A DNA stretch of 56,671 nucleotides from DAIRVC01 sp036803025 (GTDB taxonomy: Bacteria > Chloroflexota > Anaerolineae > Anaerolineales > E44-bin32). The DNA lies in the NCBI GenBank assembly GCA_036803025.1, contig DAIRVC010000002.1:1-56671 (forward strand), given 5' to 3'. This document shows positions 16,124 through 24,012 of this stretch, in pieces. Below the pieces are notes generated by a model. The model worked only from the letters and a program-made list of their open reading frames with translations, was not told the origin of the DNA and did no database searches. The position numbers were made by a program, and so were the translations under genes. How positions within the stretch are numbered: position 1 is the first letter of the stretch; the number at the start of each line of letters is the position of its first letter.

Positions 16124-16145
16124 GCCCCGCCGACCCCGGCGGGGC
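16124..16145. terminator. 9-bp GC hairpin after coaE
   Basis: GCCCCGCCG (16124-16132) pairs perfectly with CGGCGGGGC (16137-16145) over a 4-base loop. Only GGTTGCT follows on the + strand, so the T-run is weak. It lies 36 bases after the coaE stop and may end that message. Confidence 0.5.
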
Positions 16146-16184
16146 GGTTGCTCCCCAGGGGTCGCGCCGGCCTCCGAATCAGAA

Positions 16185-16208
16185 GGGGCTGCCTGGGTAG
16201 GCAGCCCC
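16185..16208. terminator. 10-bp hairpin between convergent genes
   Basis: GGGGCTGCCT (16185-16194) and AGGCAGCCCC (16199-16208) pair perfectly over GGGT. It lies between convergent genes, coaE and the secreted repeat protein, and could serve both strands. Minus-strand read-out is followed by TTCTGATTC and plus-strand read-out by a later GCTTTTC, so it is not a textbook terminator. Confidence 0.55.
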
Positions 16209-16232
16209 GCGTAGGCCGATGCTTTTCGGGAC

Positions 16233-17180
16233 CTACCACCACACCCGGAACGAGTCCCTCGTCGTCGCCCTCAGATCGCCGTAGTTGACGACGAACTCCA
16301 GCTCGACGCTGCTGCCGGGCGGGACGCCATCATAGGCCAGGGTCAGGCGGCTCAGGCCGTCCGCGTCGGTCAGCGGCATGATCACGGTCTGATCCAACCC
16401 GGGGAAGTGAGCGATCAGGACGACCGATGCGCCGACGATCGGGTTGGCCGTCTGGTCGCGCACCAGGACATACAGTTCCTGGGTGTCGTCGGTGAGCGTC
16501 ACCGGCCGCCACACCGAAGCCTGGGCGTTCAACTCGACAACGCGATAGAAGATCGGGTCGCTGGGAAGGTGCGGGCGGAGGAGCGCCGGGTCATAGCCCT
16601 GGCGGTCGAAGTGCAGTCGCCCGAGGGATCCTACCTGCACGCGCCCGCCGCCGGGCGCATCCGGGCGCCAATCGAGACGAAAGCCTTGGAAGTACTGGAC
16701 GATCTGGTCGCCCTGCAACGTGAACTCCGAGATCGGGTAGCCGAAGACCGCCGGTCCGCCGTGGGCCTCGAAGTACGCCAGGAAGGCATGGCAGACGTTG
16801 TGGCCCGACTCTGCGAAGTAACGGCAGCCGCGATCCCCGCTGGCGGGTGACTGCGGCTCACCCAGATCGAGCGCTTCCCCCAGGCTGCTCAGGCGGGCAA
16901 CTGCGCCGGCCCCATACAGATCCGGGACCAGCTCCAGCCGGGCGGCCTGGGTGTATTGGATGAGCATCGCGGACTGGGGATCAATGAAGGCGTCGGTGAT
17001 CGGGTAGCCGAGGATCTCCAGCCCGCCGCGGCTGTCGTAGTAGTCCACGAACTCAGATGCCAGCGTGTGCCCGGACTCAGGGTAGTAGCGGCCGCCGGAT
17101 CCGAGAGCAAGGGACGGCATAGCCGTAGCCGTCAAGGCTCCAAATGCGACCACCACCGCCAGGGCTGTCCGCCTAGTCAT
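16233..17180 (-). CDS. Secreted protein with two GYPI-type surface repeats
   Basis: This 315-residue protein has a typical Sec signal peptide (MTRRTALAVVVAFGALTATA, cleaved near the ALA at 24-26). Two repeats of about 40 residues follow: YYPESGHTLASEFVDYY then GGLEILGYPITDAF, and YFAESGHNVCHAFLAYF then GGPAVFGYPISEF. Repeats of this ESGH/GYPI style are, in my experience, frequent in exported Chloroflexota proteins. The C-terminal 110 residues look like an Ig-like beta domain (RDQTANPIVGASVVLIAHF, DADGLSRLTLAYDG). Function is unknown, possibly surface binding. ATG 17180 fits a promoter that gives an almost leaderless message. Confidence 0.8.
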   Translation of the reverse strand: MTRRTALAVVVAFGALTATAMPSLALGSGGRYYPESGHTLASEFVDYYDSRGGLEILGYPITDAFIDPQSAMLIQYTQAARLELVPDLYGAGAVARLSSLGEALDLGEPQSPASGDRGCRYFAESGHNVCHAFLAYFEAHGGPAVFGYPISEFTLQGDQIVQYFQGFRLDWRPDAPGGGRVQVGSLGRLHFDRQGYDPALLRPHLPSDPIFYRVVELNAQASVWRPVTLTDDTQELYVLVRDQTANPIVGASVVLIAHFPGLDQTVIMPLTDADGLSRLTLAYDGVPPGSSVELEFVVNYGDLRATTRDSFRVWW

Positions 17181-17189
17181 GACATAACG

Positions 17190-17217
17190 AGTATAGCCCG
17201 CTTCGCAAGGGGCGCAA
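17190..17217 (-). promoter_or_regulatory. Promoter of the secreted repeat protein
   Basis: On the minus strand TTGCGC (17217-17212) and TATACT (17195-17190) are 16 bases apart. The ATG at 17180 begins 9 bases after the -10, and no ribosome site is visible, so the mRNA is probably leaderless or has a leader of a few bases. Confidence 0.55.
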
Positions 17218-17230
17218 GCGCCACGGCTGG

Positions 17231-18157
17231 CTAGGTCCTGCCCAGCCGTATCCGGCAGTAGGAGTCGTAGCGTTCGGGGCTGATCCGTCCCGCCTCGACG
17301 GCCGCCAGCACGGCGCAGCCCGGCTCATGCAGGTGACTGCAGTCGCTGTAGGCACAATCGGCCACCAGCTGGCGCATCTCGGGGAAGTACGCGTCCACCT
17401 CGGCCGGCTCGATGTCCCAGAGGTCCAGGGACTTGAGCCCGGGGGTATCGGCCACGTAGCCGCCGCCTTCCAGGGGGATAAGTTCCGGTACGACCGTCAT
17501 GTGTTTGCCCTTGCCGGTCGCCTGCTGCACCTCGCGCGTCGCCAGCCCCAGGCCAGGCTGCACGCGATTGAGCAAGCTGGACTTGCCCACACCGGAAGGG
17601 CCGGCCAGGACCGATAGCTTCCCGGTCAGCACCTGGCGCAGGTCCTCCACCCCCTTGCCGCTCTTGGCTGAGGTGAAGATGACCGGGTAGCCGAGCGCGG
17701 CGTACTCTCCGAACTCGCGTCGGGCGTCGCGCGCCACGACCAGGTCGAGCTTGTTGGCGCAGATGACCGCCGGGAGATTCTGAGACTCGGCCACGACCAG
17801 GAAGCGGTCGAGCATGCGGAAGTTGGGATCCGGGTCGGCGCAGGCGAAGACGAACACCGCCTGGTCCGGGTTGGCGATGATGACCTGCTCGATCTCGCGC
17901 CGGGATCCCCGCCAGGGCAGCGAGGCCTTGCGCGACAACACGCGGCTGCGCGCCTCGATCGACTCGATTGCGCCCGATCCATCCTCCAGCCGGCTGACGC
18001 GCACGCGGTCGCCCAGCGCGGCAACATCCGTCACCCGCCTCGGCTGTTTGAGCCGGCCGCGCAGCTGCGCCACGATCTCGCCATCGGCGGTCATGACCGT
18101 GAAGAAGCCCGATTGGGCGCGGACGATGATGCCGGGCTGGTCGACGCTGGCGGTCAT
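17231..18157 (-). CDS. rsgA: Ribosome small-subunit-dependent GTPase RsgA
   Basis: This 308-residue circularly permuted GTPase helps late 30S maturation. An N-terminal OB-fold is followed by G4 ANKLDLV, G5-like TSAKSGKG, the P-loop GPSGVGKSSLLN and G3 DTPGLKSL, in the permuted G4-G5-G1-G3 order that defines the family. The C-terminal zinc knuckle is CAYSDCSHLHEPGC. It starts 6 bases after the stop of the upstream penicillin-binding protein gene, so it ends the maf-PBP-rsgA operon. Confidence 0.95.
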   Translation of the reverse strand: MTASVDQPGIIVRAQSGFFTVMTADGEIVAQLRGRLKQPRRVTDVAALGDRVRVSRLEDGSGAIESIEARSRVLSRKASLPWRGSRREIEQVIIANPDQAVFVFACADPDPNFRMLDRFLVVAESQNLPAVICANKLDLVVARDARREFGEYAALGYPVIFTSAKSGKGVEDLRQVLTGKLSVLAGPSGVGKSSLLNRVQPGLGLATREVQQATGKGKHMTVVPELIPLEGGGYVADTPGLKSLDLWDIEPAEVDAYFPEMRQLVADCAYSDCSHLHEPGCAVLAAVEAGRISPERYDSYCRIRLGRT

Positions 18158-18163
18158 GCGCGC

Positions 18164-20395
18164 TCAGGGCGAGGGGGTTTCTGCCGGGGCGCCGTCCGGC
18201 CCGGGCGTGGGGGTCTCGGTCCGTCGGACGCCGATCTGCGACTCCCACGGGTAGAGCGCCACCGGCCGGCCGAAGAAGTAAGCCTCGACCACGCGGCGGA
18301 AGATGGGCGCGGCCACCTCTGAACCCTCTCCGCCGTTCTCGACCACCACGGCGACGGCGATATCCGGCAGGTCCTCGCGCCCCTCGAACGTGTAGCCGGC
18401 GAACCAGGCGTGCGGCTCGGCGCCTTCGAAGGTCGTCGCCGTACCGGTCTTGCCGGCAACGTTGATGCGCAACCCCAGAAAGCGGCGCCGGGCCGTGCCG
18501 CGCTCTGCGCGAGCCACCTGGACCATCGCCTCCTGGATGGAGGCCAGATTCTCCGCGCTGACCGGCAGCGTGCCGATCGCCAGCGGCGCACCCTGATAGG
18601 TGACCAGGCCTTCGGCCGTCTGGATGTGATCCACCATGAACGGGCGATAGAGAGTGCCGCCGTTGCCGACCGCCGCCACGAAGCGCGCCACCTGCAGCGG
18701 GGTGACATTGAGTGAAGCCTGGCCGATGGCCAACTGGACCGAATCGCCCGGCGCCCACTCCTCGCCGGTATTCTCCAACTTCCACTCCGGATTGGGCACC
18801 AGGCCGGCCTGGTCGCCGATCTCGATGCCGGTCGACTCCCCCAGCCCGAAGGCGACCATCATGTCGGGCACGGCCGTCGTCAGGCCGCGGTTGTAGAGAT
18901 CCAGCCCGATATGCCAGAAGAAGGGATTGCAGGATCGCTCCAGGCCCTGCATCAATGTCAGCTCGCCGTGATCGGGGAGCTCCTTCTCGACCGTCCAGTC
19001 ATACAGCGTCAAGCCGGGCAGCTCGGTGAACTCCCCATTGCAGACGTAGGTCGTGCTGGGCGTGAAGAAACCCGACTCCAGGGCCGCAGCCATAGTAATG
19101 ATCTTCGACACCGAGCCCAGGGGATACAGGCCATCGGTCGCCCGATTGAGGTACGGCTGGAAGGGGTTCTGACCGGCGGCGGTGATCTCGGAAGACGAGT
19201 TCGGATTCTCGGCGTCGAACATATTCGGGTTGAGATCGGGCGAGGAGACCATCGCCAGAACGGCGCCTGTGTCGCGCTCCAGGACGACGATGGCGCCGGT
19301 GAATTCCGAGATGGCCTGCTCGGCGTAGCGCTGCAGATCGCGGATCAGCGTGGTGTAGACCGCCTGCGGCGGCGAGGGATCGCGCGTGGCCAGTGTGCTC
19401 AGCACTGCGTCGTTCGCGTCGAGGACGTACAACGAGCCGCCCGGCTGACCGCGCAGCTCGTCCTCGTAGACCGCCTCCACGCCGGTGCGCCCGATGAACT
19501 CGTCGCCGGCATAACCGCGTCCCTGATACTCCGTCAGCTCGTCGGCCTGGATCTGGGAGACGTAGCCGACGGCGTGCGCCGCCAGACCGCCGAAGGGGTA
19601 GTAGCGACTCGCGTAGGGTGGATTCCACCAAACGCCACCGGCGGCGGCCAGCGTGTTCTGATAGCGCTGGAACTCCTCCAGCGAGGCCTCCCCCAACGCG
19701 GTGAAGTAATCGGTGAAGCGGAACGGCTCGTAAAGGGCCTGGATGGCTTCCGGCCGCATATCCATCAGGTTCGAGAGCGCCGAGAGCATGTTGGTCTCGG
19801 CCTCCGGGCTGACGATCTGGTTTGGCACCAGGTAGAAGCCGACGACGTCCGTCTGAGCGGCGAAGGCCAGTCCGTCGCGGTCGTAGATGTTGGCCCGCGT
19901 CGGGGTGACGTAGGCCAGGGAGAGCCGGCTGCCGCCGCCCAACTCGGGCAAGATGGCAGCCTCGGTCCACGCCACCCGCCATTGGCCCCCGACCAATGTC
20001 AGTTCGACGGTCGTGTCGCGCGTGATATCGCCCACGACCGTGCTGGTCAGGACGACCCGGTAGGCGACCTGCGCCGCCCGTGGGTTCAGGATGAGCGACG
20101 AGAGGATCTCGTAGTCCACGCCCGAGAGCGCTGCAGCCCGGCGGACCCCTTCGTAGCGCTCGGCGAAGTCCGGCTCGGGGATGCCGTCCTGCGAGAGAGG
20201 GCTGAGCAGGTCGTACATCTGCGCGTAATCCCACGCCTTCCAGGCGTCCAGGAATGCGGCAACCGTCGCTTCGGGATCGGGTGCGGCCACCGAGGTGACA
20301 GCCGGTTCGGGCAGCGTCGCCGGGGTCTGTTCGCCGCTCGACAGTGTGCAGCCGGCCAGGATTACGCTCAGGAGCAGGACGGCGATTCGCTTCAC
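18164..20395 (-). CDS. Class B penicillin-binding lipoprotein with MecA-like N-terminal domain
   Basis: This 743-residue peptidoglycan transpeptidase. A lipoprotein signal ends at LAGC16, followed by an NTF2-like MecA_N-type domain (VAAFLDAWKAWDYAQMYDLL), a PBP dimerisation region (RANIYDRDGLAFA) and the transpeptidase domain. Active-site motifs are intact: S428-xx-K in GSVSK, S488-C-N490, and K649-T-G in GKTGTATTF. I chose GTG 20395: it overlaps the maf stop as GTGA, follows GGAGG, and puts the signal peptide at the N-terminus. Most class B PBPs have a membrane anchor helix; a lipid anchor with a MecA_N domain resembles low-affinity PBPs of Gram-positives. It sits between maf and rsgA. Confidence 0.92.
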   Translation of the reverse strand: MKRIAVLLLSVILAGCTLSSGEQTPATLPEPAVTSVAAPDPEATVAAFLDAWKAWDYAQMYDLLSPLSQDGIPEPDFAERYEGVRRAAALSGVDYEILSSLILNPRAAQVAYRVVLTSTVVGDITRDTTVELTLVGGQWRVAWTEAAILPELGGGSRLSLAYVTPTRANIYDRDGLAFAAQTDVVGFYLVPNQIVSPEAETNMLSALSNLMDMRPEAIQALYEPFRFTDYFTALGEASLEEFQRYQNTLAAAGGVWWNPPYASRYYPFGGLAAHAVGYVSQIQADELTEYQGRGYAGDEFIGRTGVEAVYEDELRGQPGGSLYVLDANDAVLSTLATRDPSPPQAVYTTLIRDLQRYAEQAISEFTGAIVVLERDTGAVLAMVSSPDLNPNMFDAENPNSSSEITAAGQNPFQPYLNRATDGLYPLGSVSKIITMAAALESGFFTPSTTYVCNGEFTELPGLTLYDWTVEKELPDHGELTLMQGLERSCNPFFWHIGLDLYNRGLTTAVPDMMVAFGLGESTGIEIGDQAGLVPNPEWKLENTGEEWAPGDSVQLAIGQASLNVTPLQVARFVAAVGNGGTLYRPFMVDHIQTAEGLVTYQGAPLAIGTLPVSAENLASIQEAMVQVARAERGTARRRFLGLRINVAGKTGTATTFEGAEPHAWFAGYTFEGREDLPDIAVAVVVENGGEGSEVAAPIFRRVVEAYFFGRPVALYPWESQIGVRRTETPTPGPDGAPAETPSP

Positions 20396-21117
20396 ACTTC
20401 CTCCGAGAGGATCTGCGGGTAGACCGGGCAATCGTACCCGGTCTCAGCCCGGCACGCCGCCGGAACATCGACCGGTGGAACATGCCCCAGGCGCCCCATC
20501 GTTCGAACCAGGTGGCAGAGCGGCAAACCCATCACGTTGGCGTAGCAGCCCTTCAACTCGTCGACGGCCACCGGCTGCAGGGGCCGGTCCTGGATGCCGT
20601 AGGCGCCGGCCTTGTCCAGCGGGAAGCCGCCGGCCACGTAGGCGCCGATCTCACGGTCGTCGTAGGCCCGCATCGGCACGTCGGTCGTGCACACATCGAT
20701 CAAGTCGGCACGCGCCCGCGGATCGATCAGCGCCACCGCCGTCACGACGCGATGCGTGCGACCGCGTAGGCGCTCGAGCATGGCTGCGGCTTCGCCGGCG
20801 TCGGCCGGCTTGCCCAGCAACTGGCCGTCGGCGGCGACGATCGTGTCGGCCGCCAGCACCAGCGCCGAGTCGCCGTGCCGCTCGAGGGCGTGGCGGGCCT
20901 TGGTGAGCGCCAGTCGGCGGGCGAGCTCTTCGGGCGACTCGCCGGCTCGGGCCGTCTCGTCGATCGCGATCGGGCGCACCCGAGCCGCCCATCCAGTGAG
21001 GGCCAGCAGCTGCTTGCGCCGAGGCGAGCCTGAGGCCAGCGTGATCAGCGGCACATCTGCCGAGCGGGTGGCTGCCCCGATGTTGTGCGACACATGCTGT
21101 CTTCCAGCCGGCGGCAT
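20392..21117 (-). CDS. maf: Maf-family nucleotide pyrophosphatase
   Basis: This 241-residue Maf protein hydrolyses non-canonical or modified nucleoside triphosphates (dTTP/UTP or m7GTP subclass unclear). Diagnostic motifs are LASGSPRRKQLL, ADTIVAADGQLLGKP, RTHRVVTAVALI and GGFPLDKAGAYGIQD. A 40-residue C-terminal tail (HVPPVDVPAACRAETGYDCPVYPQ) extends past the usual end. The ATG at 21117 follows an extended -10 by 6 bases, so its message is probably leaderless; an internal methionine is less likely. The stop overlaps the PBP start. Confidence 0.93.
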   Translation of the reverse strand: MPPAGRQHVSHNIGAATRSADVPLITLASGSPRRKQLLALTGWAARVRPIAIDETARAGESPEELARRLALTKARHALERHGDSALVLAADTIVAADGQLLGKPADAGEAAAMLERLRGRTHRVVTAVALIDPRARADLIDVCTTDVPMRAYDDREIGAYVAGGFPLDKAGAYGIQDRPLQPVAVDELKGCYANVMGLPLCHLVRTMGRLGHVPPVDVPAACRAETGYDCPVYPQILSEEV

Positions 21118-21122
21118 GTGCG

Positions 21123-21171
21123 GATTCTAACATACCGACCCGCGAGGTCCTGCGTCCGGCATGTTAGAATC
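21123..21171. promoter_or_regulatory. Divergent pair of identical extended -10 elements (11-bp inverted repeat)
   Basis: GATTCTAACAT (21123-21133) and ATGTTAGAATC (21161-21171) are perfect inverted copies. Each contains TGTTAGAAT, an extended -10 box, one for maf (minus) and one for the EamA gene (plus). The two promoters lie back to back with 27 bases between, so polymerases or a regulator could compete. Confidence 0.6.
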
Positions 21172-21253
21172 GCCCGATCTCCAGAGGGGCGGCGCTCGAT
21201 TGCCCTCGGCGCGCATCAATCCCTCGGTGGTCCGAGACGATCGAGGCCCAGGC

Positions 21254-22195
21254 ATGCGCGTTGCCGACCCCATCGATGAGAGGCTGAGAAGCGAAGCCGC
21301 CCCGGCCGGGGCCGGCCTGCTGCCGTACGCTGCGCTGGTCGTGGGCGTCCTCGCCCTGGGCTGCTCGGCTCTGTTCGTCCGCTGGGCAGCTGCCCCGGGC
21401 CCGGTGACGGGCCTGTACCGGATCGCCATCGCCACCCTGGTGCTGACCCCGGCGGCACTGGCCGAGCGCCGTCGGACCGCACGTCCATGGTCCGCGGCGG
21501 GGATGCGCCTGGCCCTCCTGGGCGGCCTGATGTTGGCGCTGGACCTCTCCCTGTGGAACACGTCGGTCAACATGACGACGGCGGCCAACGCGACCCTGTT
21601 CGCCAACACCGCACCGCTGTGGGTGGCCCTCGCCTCCTGGCTCCTCTTCCACGAGAGGCTCAGCGGCCGATTCTGGTTCGCCCTGCTGGTGACCCTCAGC
21701 GGCGCGGCCGCCGTCCTGGGCTCGGACTTTCTGCGTCATCCGACGTTGACCTGGGGGGATGCCCTGGCCCTTGGCGCCGGGGTCTTCTATGGCGGCTACT
21801 ACCTGAGCACCGAGCACGCCCGGCGTACGTTGGGGGCCCTCCCTTACGTCTGGATCATGGGCGCGGCCTGCTCGGTGATCCTGCTGGGGCTCAGCCTGGC
21901 ATTGAGCCTGCCCCTGTTCGGGTATCCCACCCAGACGTACCTGGCCTTCGTCGGCCTGGCCTTGGTGACGCAAGTAACTGGATACCTGGCGGTCGGCTAC
22001 GCGCTCGGCCATCTTCCGGCGGCGTTCGTCTCGCCCACGATGGTCGGGCAACCCGTCGTGACGGCGGTGCTGGCGATCCCGCTGCTGAATGAGCTCCCCA
22101 CCCCGGTCCAGGTTGTCGGCGGCCTGGCGGTCCTGGCCGGGATCATCCTCGTGCACCGCTCGCGCAGCACTGCCTCACGCCCGCCCGGCGCCTGA
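21254..22195 (+). CDS. EamA/DMT-family transporter
   Basis: This 313-residue membrane protein has ten hydrophobic helices in two EamA halves (PYAALVVGVLALGCSALFVRW at the start; a second half from about LGAGVFYGGYYLS). It is about 300 residues, as usual for the family; the exported or imported substrate is unknown. It is divergent from maf. The frame is open back to 21161, but that codon lies inside the predicted -10 box, so I place the start at ATG 21254; TTG 21200 is an alternative. It converges on the HAD gene with 15 bases between. Confidence 0.85.
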   Translation: MRVADPIDERLRSEAAPAGAGLLPYAALVVGVLALGCSALFVRWAAAPGPVTGLYRIAIATLVLTPAALAERRRTARPWSAAGMRLALLGGLMLALDLSLWNTSVNMTTAANATLFANTAPLWVALASWLLFHERLSGRFWFALLVTLSGAAAVLGSDFLRHPTLTWGDALALGAGVFYGGYYLSTEHARRTLGALPYVWIMGAACSVILLGLSLALSLPLFGYPTQTYLAFVGLALVTQVTGYLAVGYALGHLPAAFVSPTMVGQPVVTAVLAIPLLNELPTPVQVVGGLAVLAGIILVHRSRSTASRPPGA

Positions 22196-22210
22196 CCGGA
22201 CGCGGCCGAT

Positions 22211-22840
22211 TCATCCATCCGTCGTTCCCAAGTCCATGGACTGTAGCAACCGCTCGAGGTCGGCCCGCGCCTGTTCCGCGGTCCGGAAGTGGATCGCCTG
22301 CATGCCGACCTCCCGGGCGCCGAGCACGTTGACCTCGAAATCATCCACGAAGATCGACTGGGAGGCGTCGACCTGCAGGCGATCGAGGGCCAGCTTGTAG
22401 ATGGCCGGGTCGGGCTTGGCCAGACCGACCTCGGCCGAGATGACCAGCGTATCGAATGCATCGGCGACCCGCCACACCTGCTCGAGGTAGTGACGGATTC
22501 CCGGCCACGCGTTCGAGATCACCCCGGTCTTCAGCCGCGGTCGCAGCGAGCGGATGAACGCGACCAACTCCTGATCGATGCGATCCCCGGCGAAGAAGTC
22601 GGCCGCCAGCTGGTCGCGCTCGCTCTCGTTCAGGCCGAACGACCGCGCCAGATCCCCCCAGATCTGGGCCTCGTCTGCCAGGCCGACCGTCGCCCGCCGC
22701 GCGGGCTCACCCTCGAACACCCTTCGCTCAAGCTCCCCGGCCGGAAGCTGCAGGCGGCGCCGCCACTGCTCGCGCCCGCTCTGATCCTGCGTGCGCAGCA
22801 GCACACCCCCCATATCCCAGAACACGGCACGAATCGTCAT
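22211..22840 (-). CDS. HAD-superfamily hydrolase (IA type)
   Basis: This 209-residue phosphatase-like HAD protein. Motif I is FWDMGGVLL (Asp nucleophile; the second acid is Gly, a variant also seen in epoxide-hydrolase-type HADs). Motif II is VISNAWPG, the motif III Lys is in GLAKPDPAIYKLAL, and motif IV is SIFVDDFEVNVLGA. Substrate is not predictable. It starts 8 bases after the stop of the tandem-GNAT gene on the same strand, so it probably ends that operon. Confidence 0.9.
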   Translation of the reverse strand: MTIRAVFWDMGGVLLRTQDQSGREQWRRRLQLPAGELERRVFEGEPARRATVGLADEAQIWGDLARSFGLNESERDQLAADFFAGDRIDQELVAFIRSLRPRLKTGVISNAWPGIRHYLEQVWRVADAFDTLVISAEVGLAKPDPAIYKLALDRLQVDASQSIFVDDFEVNVLGAREVGMQAIHFRTAEQARADLERLLQSMDLGTTDG

Positions 22841-22848
22841 GGTCGTTC

Positions 22849-23916
22849 TCAGCCCTGGCTGTCCGCCGGAAAGGGAGCGCCGTCAGCCGGATCGAGCGGC
22901 CTGCGCATCAAGAAGAAACGATTGATCGGGCGGAAGCCCAGGCTCTCGTAGAGCCGCAGCGCGCCGCTGGTGTTCTCGCTATCCACGCCTAACGCGGCTT
23001 CCGTCATCCCGCGCGCCCGCAATCCGCGCAGGCTACGCGCCAGCAGGGCGCGGGCAATCCCGCGGCGGCGCCACGGCCGCCGCACGCAGATGTCCTCGGT
23101 GTAGCCGCGCAGTCGATTGTACTCGGCGTTCTCCGTGGCGTTGACAAACGCCAGCACCATCCCGACCACCTGGTCACCCTCCCAGGCCACGCGCCACAGG
23201 CTGGGATCGAACGTCGCTTCGGACCTCCAGCGTTCGTAGTCCTGGTCGCCCATCGGGGTGTACCCCCAATGGTCGCGGAAAGCCTCGTTGTCGGCCTCCC
23301 AGATCCGCCGGTAGTCGGCGGCGATCGCCGGGCGGACCTCGATCCCGTCCGGCAGCGGAAGCTCCGGGATGTCGTCCAGCGTCGGCCGGAGCATCGTGTA
23401 GTCGTAGCGGGCCGGCTGGTACCCATGCCGCATCAGCAAGTCGACGGTGGCGGTCTGTGTCTCGGCGATCATCACCTGGAAGTACTTCTGGATCGACGCC
23501 GGATGCTCCGAAGCGACCTGGCGGAGACGCGCTTCGGTGCGAGCCAGCAGCGCTGCCTCGATACTGTCGCCGCACCATTCCGGCGGCAGCACAATCCGGT
23601 GCGTGTACACGCGCAGCCCGCTCACCGGCTCCTCGCGCCACTCACAGCGCGAGTAGCCAATCACGCCCTCGAGGCCCTCGACCACGGCGACGTCCCGCGC
23701 CAGGTCGCTGTTCTCGAGGTGTTCGTACTGTGTCGCCAGCTCATGGGCGGTCAAGGCGCGCTCGATCCCACCGGCCGCCGCCCAGCGGTTGTAGGCCGCG
23801 GCCATACCGGTGAAGTCCCGCGCCGAGTTCAGGCCGCGCAGCACAACGCCGGGCGCGAGCTCCGTCCGCGGGACGAGGGATGAGGGGATCGTCGCGGGGT
23901 TCATCAGATTGACCAT
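22849..23916 (-). CDS. Tandem-GNAT acetyltransferase, copy 1
   Basis: This 355-residue protein has two GNAT domains, roughly residues 25-180 and 190-345. The second has the full acetyl-CoA loop, RPWRRRGIARALL, and GALRLYESLGFRP at its end. The first domain has a degenerate loop. This layout resembles MshD-like and other double-GNAT proteins; the substrate is unknown. It is a clear paralog of the neighbour at 24013-25044: both share PWRRRG(I/L)ARALLARSL and end in GFRP then RRPL. ATG 23916 follows GAGAGGTG. A 15-bp hairpin lies just upstream. Confidence 0.88.
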   Translation of the reverse strand: MVNLMNPATIPSSLVPRTELAPGVVLRGLNSARDFTGMAAAYNRWAAAGGIERALTAHELATQYEHLENSDLARDVAVVEGLEGVIGYSRCEWREEPVSGLRVYTHRIVLPPEWCGDSIEAALLARTEARLRQVASEHPASIQKYFQVMIAETQTATVDLLMRHGYQPARYDYTMLRPTLDDIPELPLPDGIEVRPAIAADYRRIWEADNEAFRDHWGYTPMGDQDYERWRSEATFDPSLWRVAWEGDQVVGMVLAFVNATENAEYNRLRGYTEDICVRRPWRRRGIARALLARSLRGLRARGMTEAALGVDSENTSGALRLYESLGFRPINRFFLMRRPLDPADGAPFPADSQG

Positions 23917-23943
23917 CGTACACCTCTCACAGCGTCACCGCCG

Positions 23944-23983
23944 GGGCACCCTGCGCACACGCTTCGACGTGCGCAGGGTGCCC
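23944..23983. other. 15-bp perfect inverted repeat between the tandem-GNAT paralogs
   Basis: Bases 23944-23958 and 23969-23983 are exact reverse complements over a 10-base loop. It follows the stop of the upstream paralog by 29 bases and precedes the next ATG by 27. No T-run follows in the minus direction, so it may be an mRNA-processing or stability hairpin rather than a terminator. Confidence 0.65.
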
Positions 23984-24012
23984 GGCGATGGGTCGAACAA
24001 TGCGCGCCGCGA

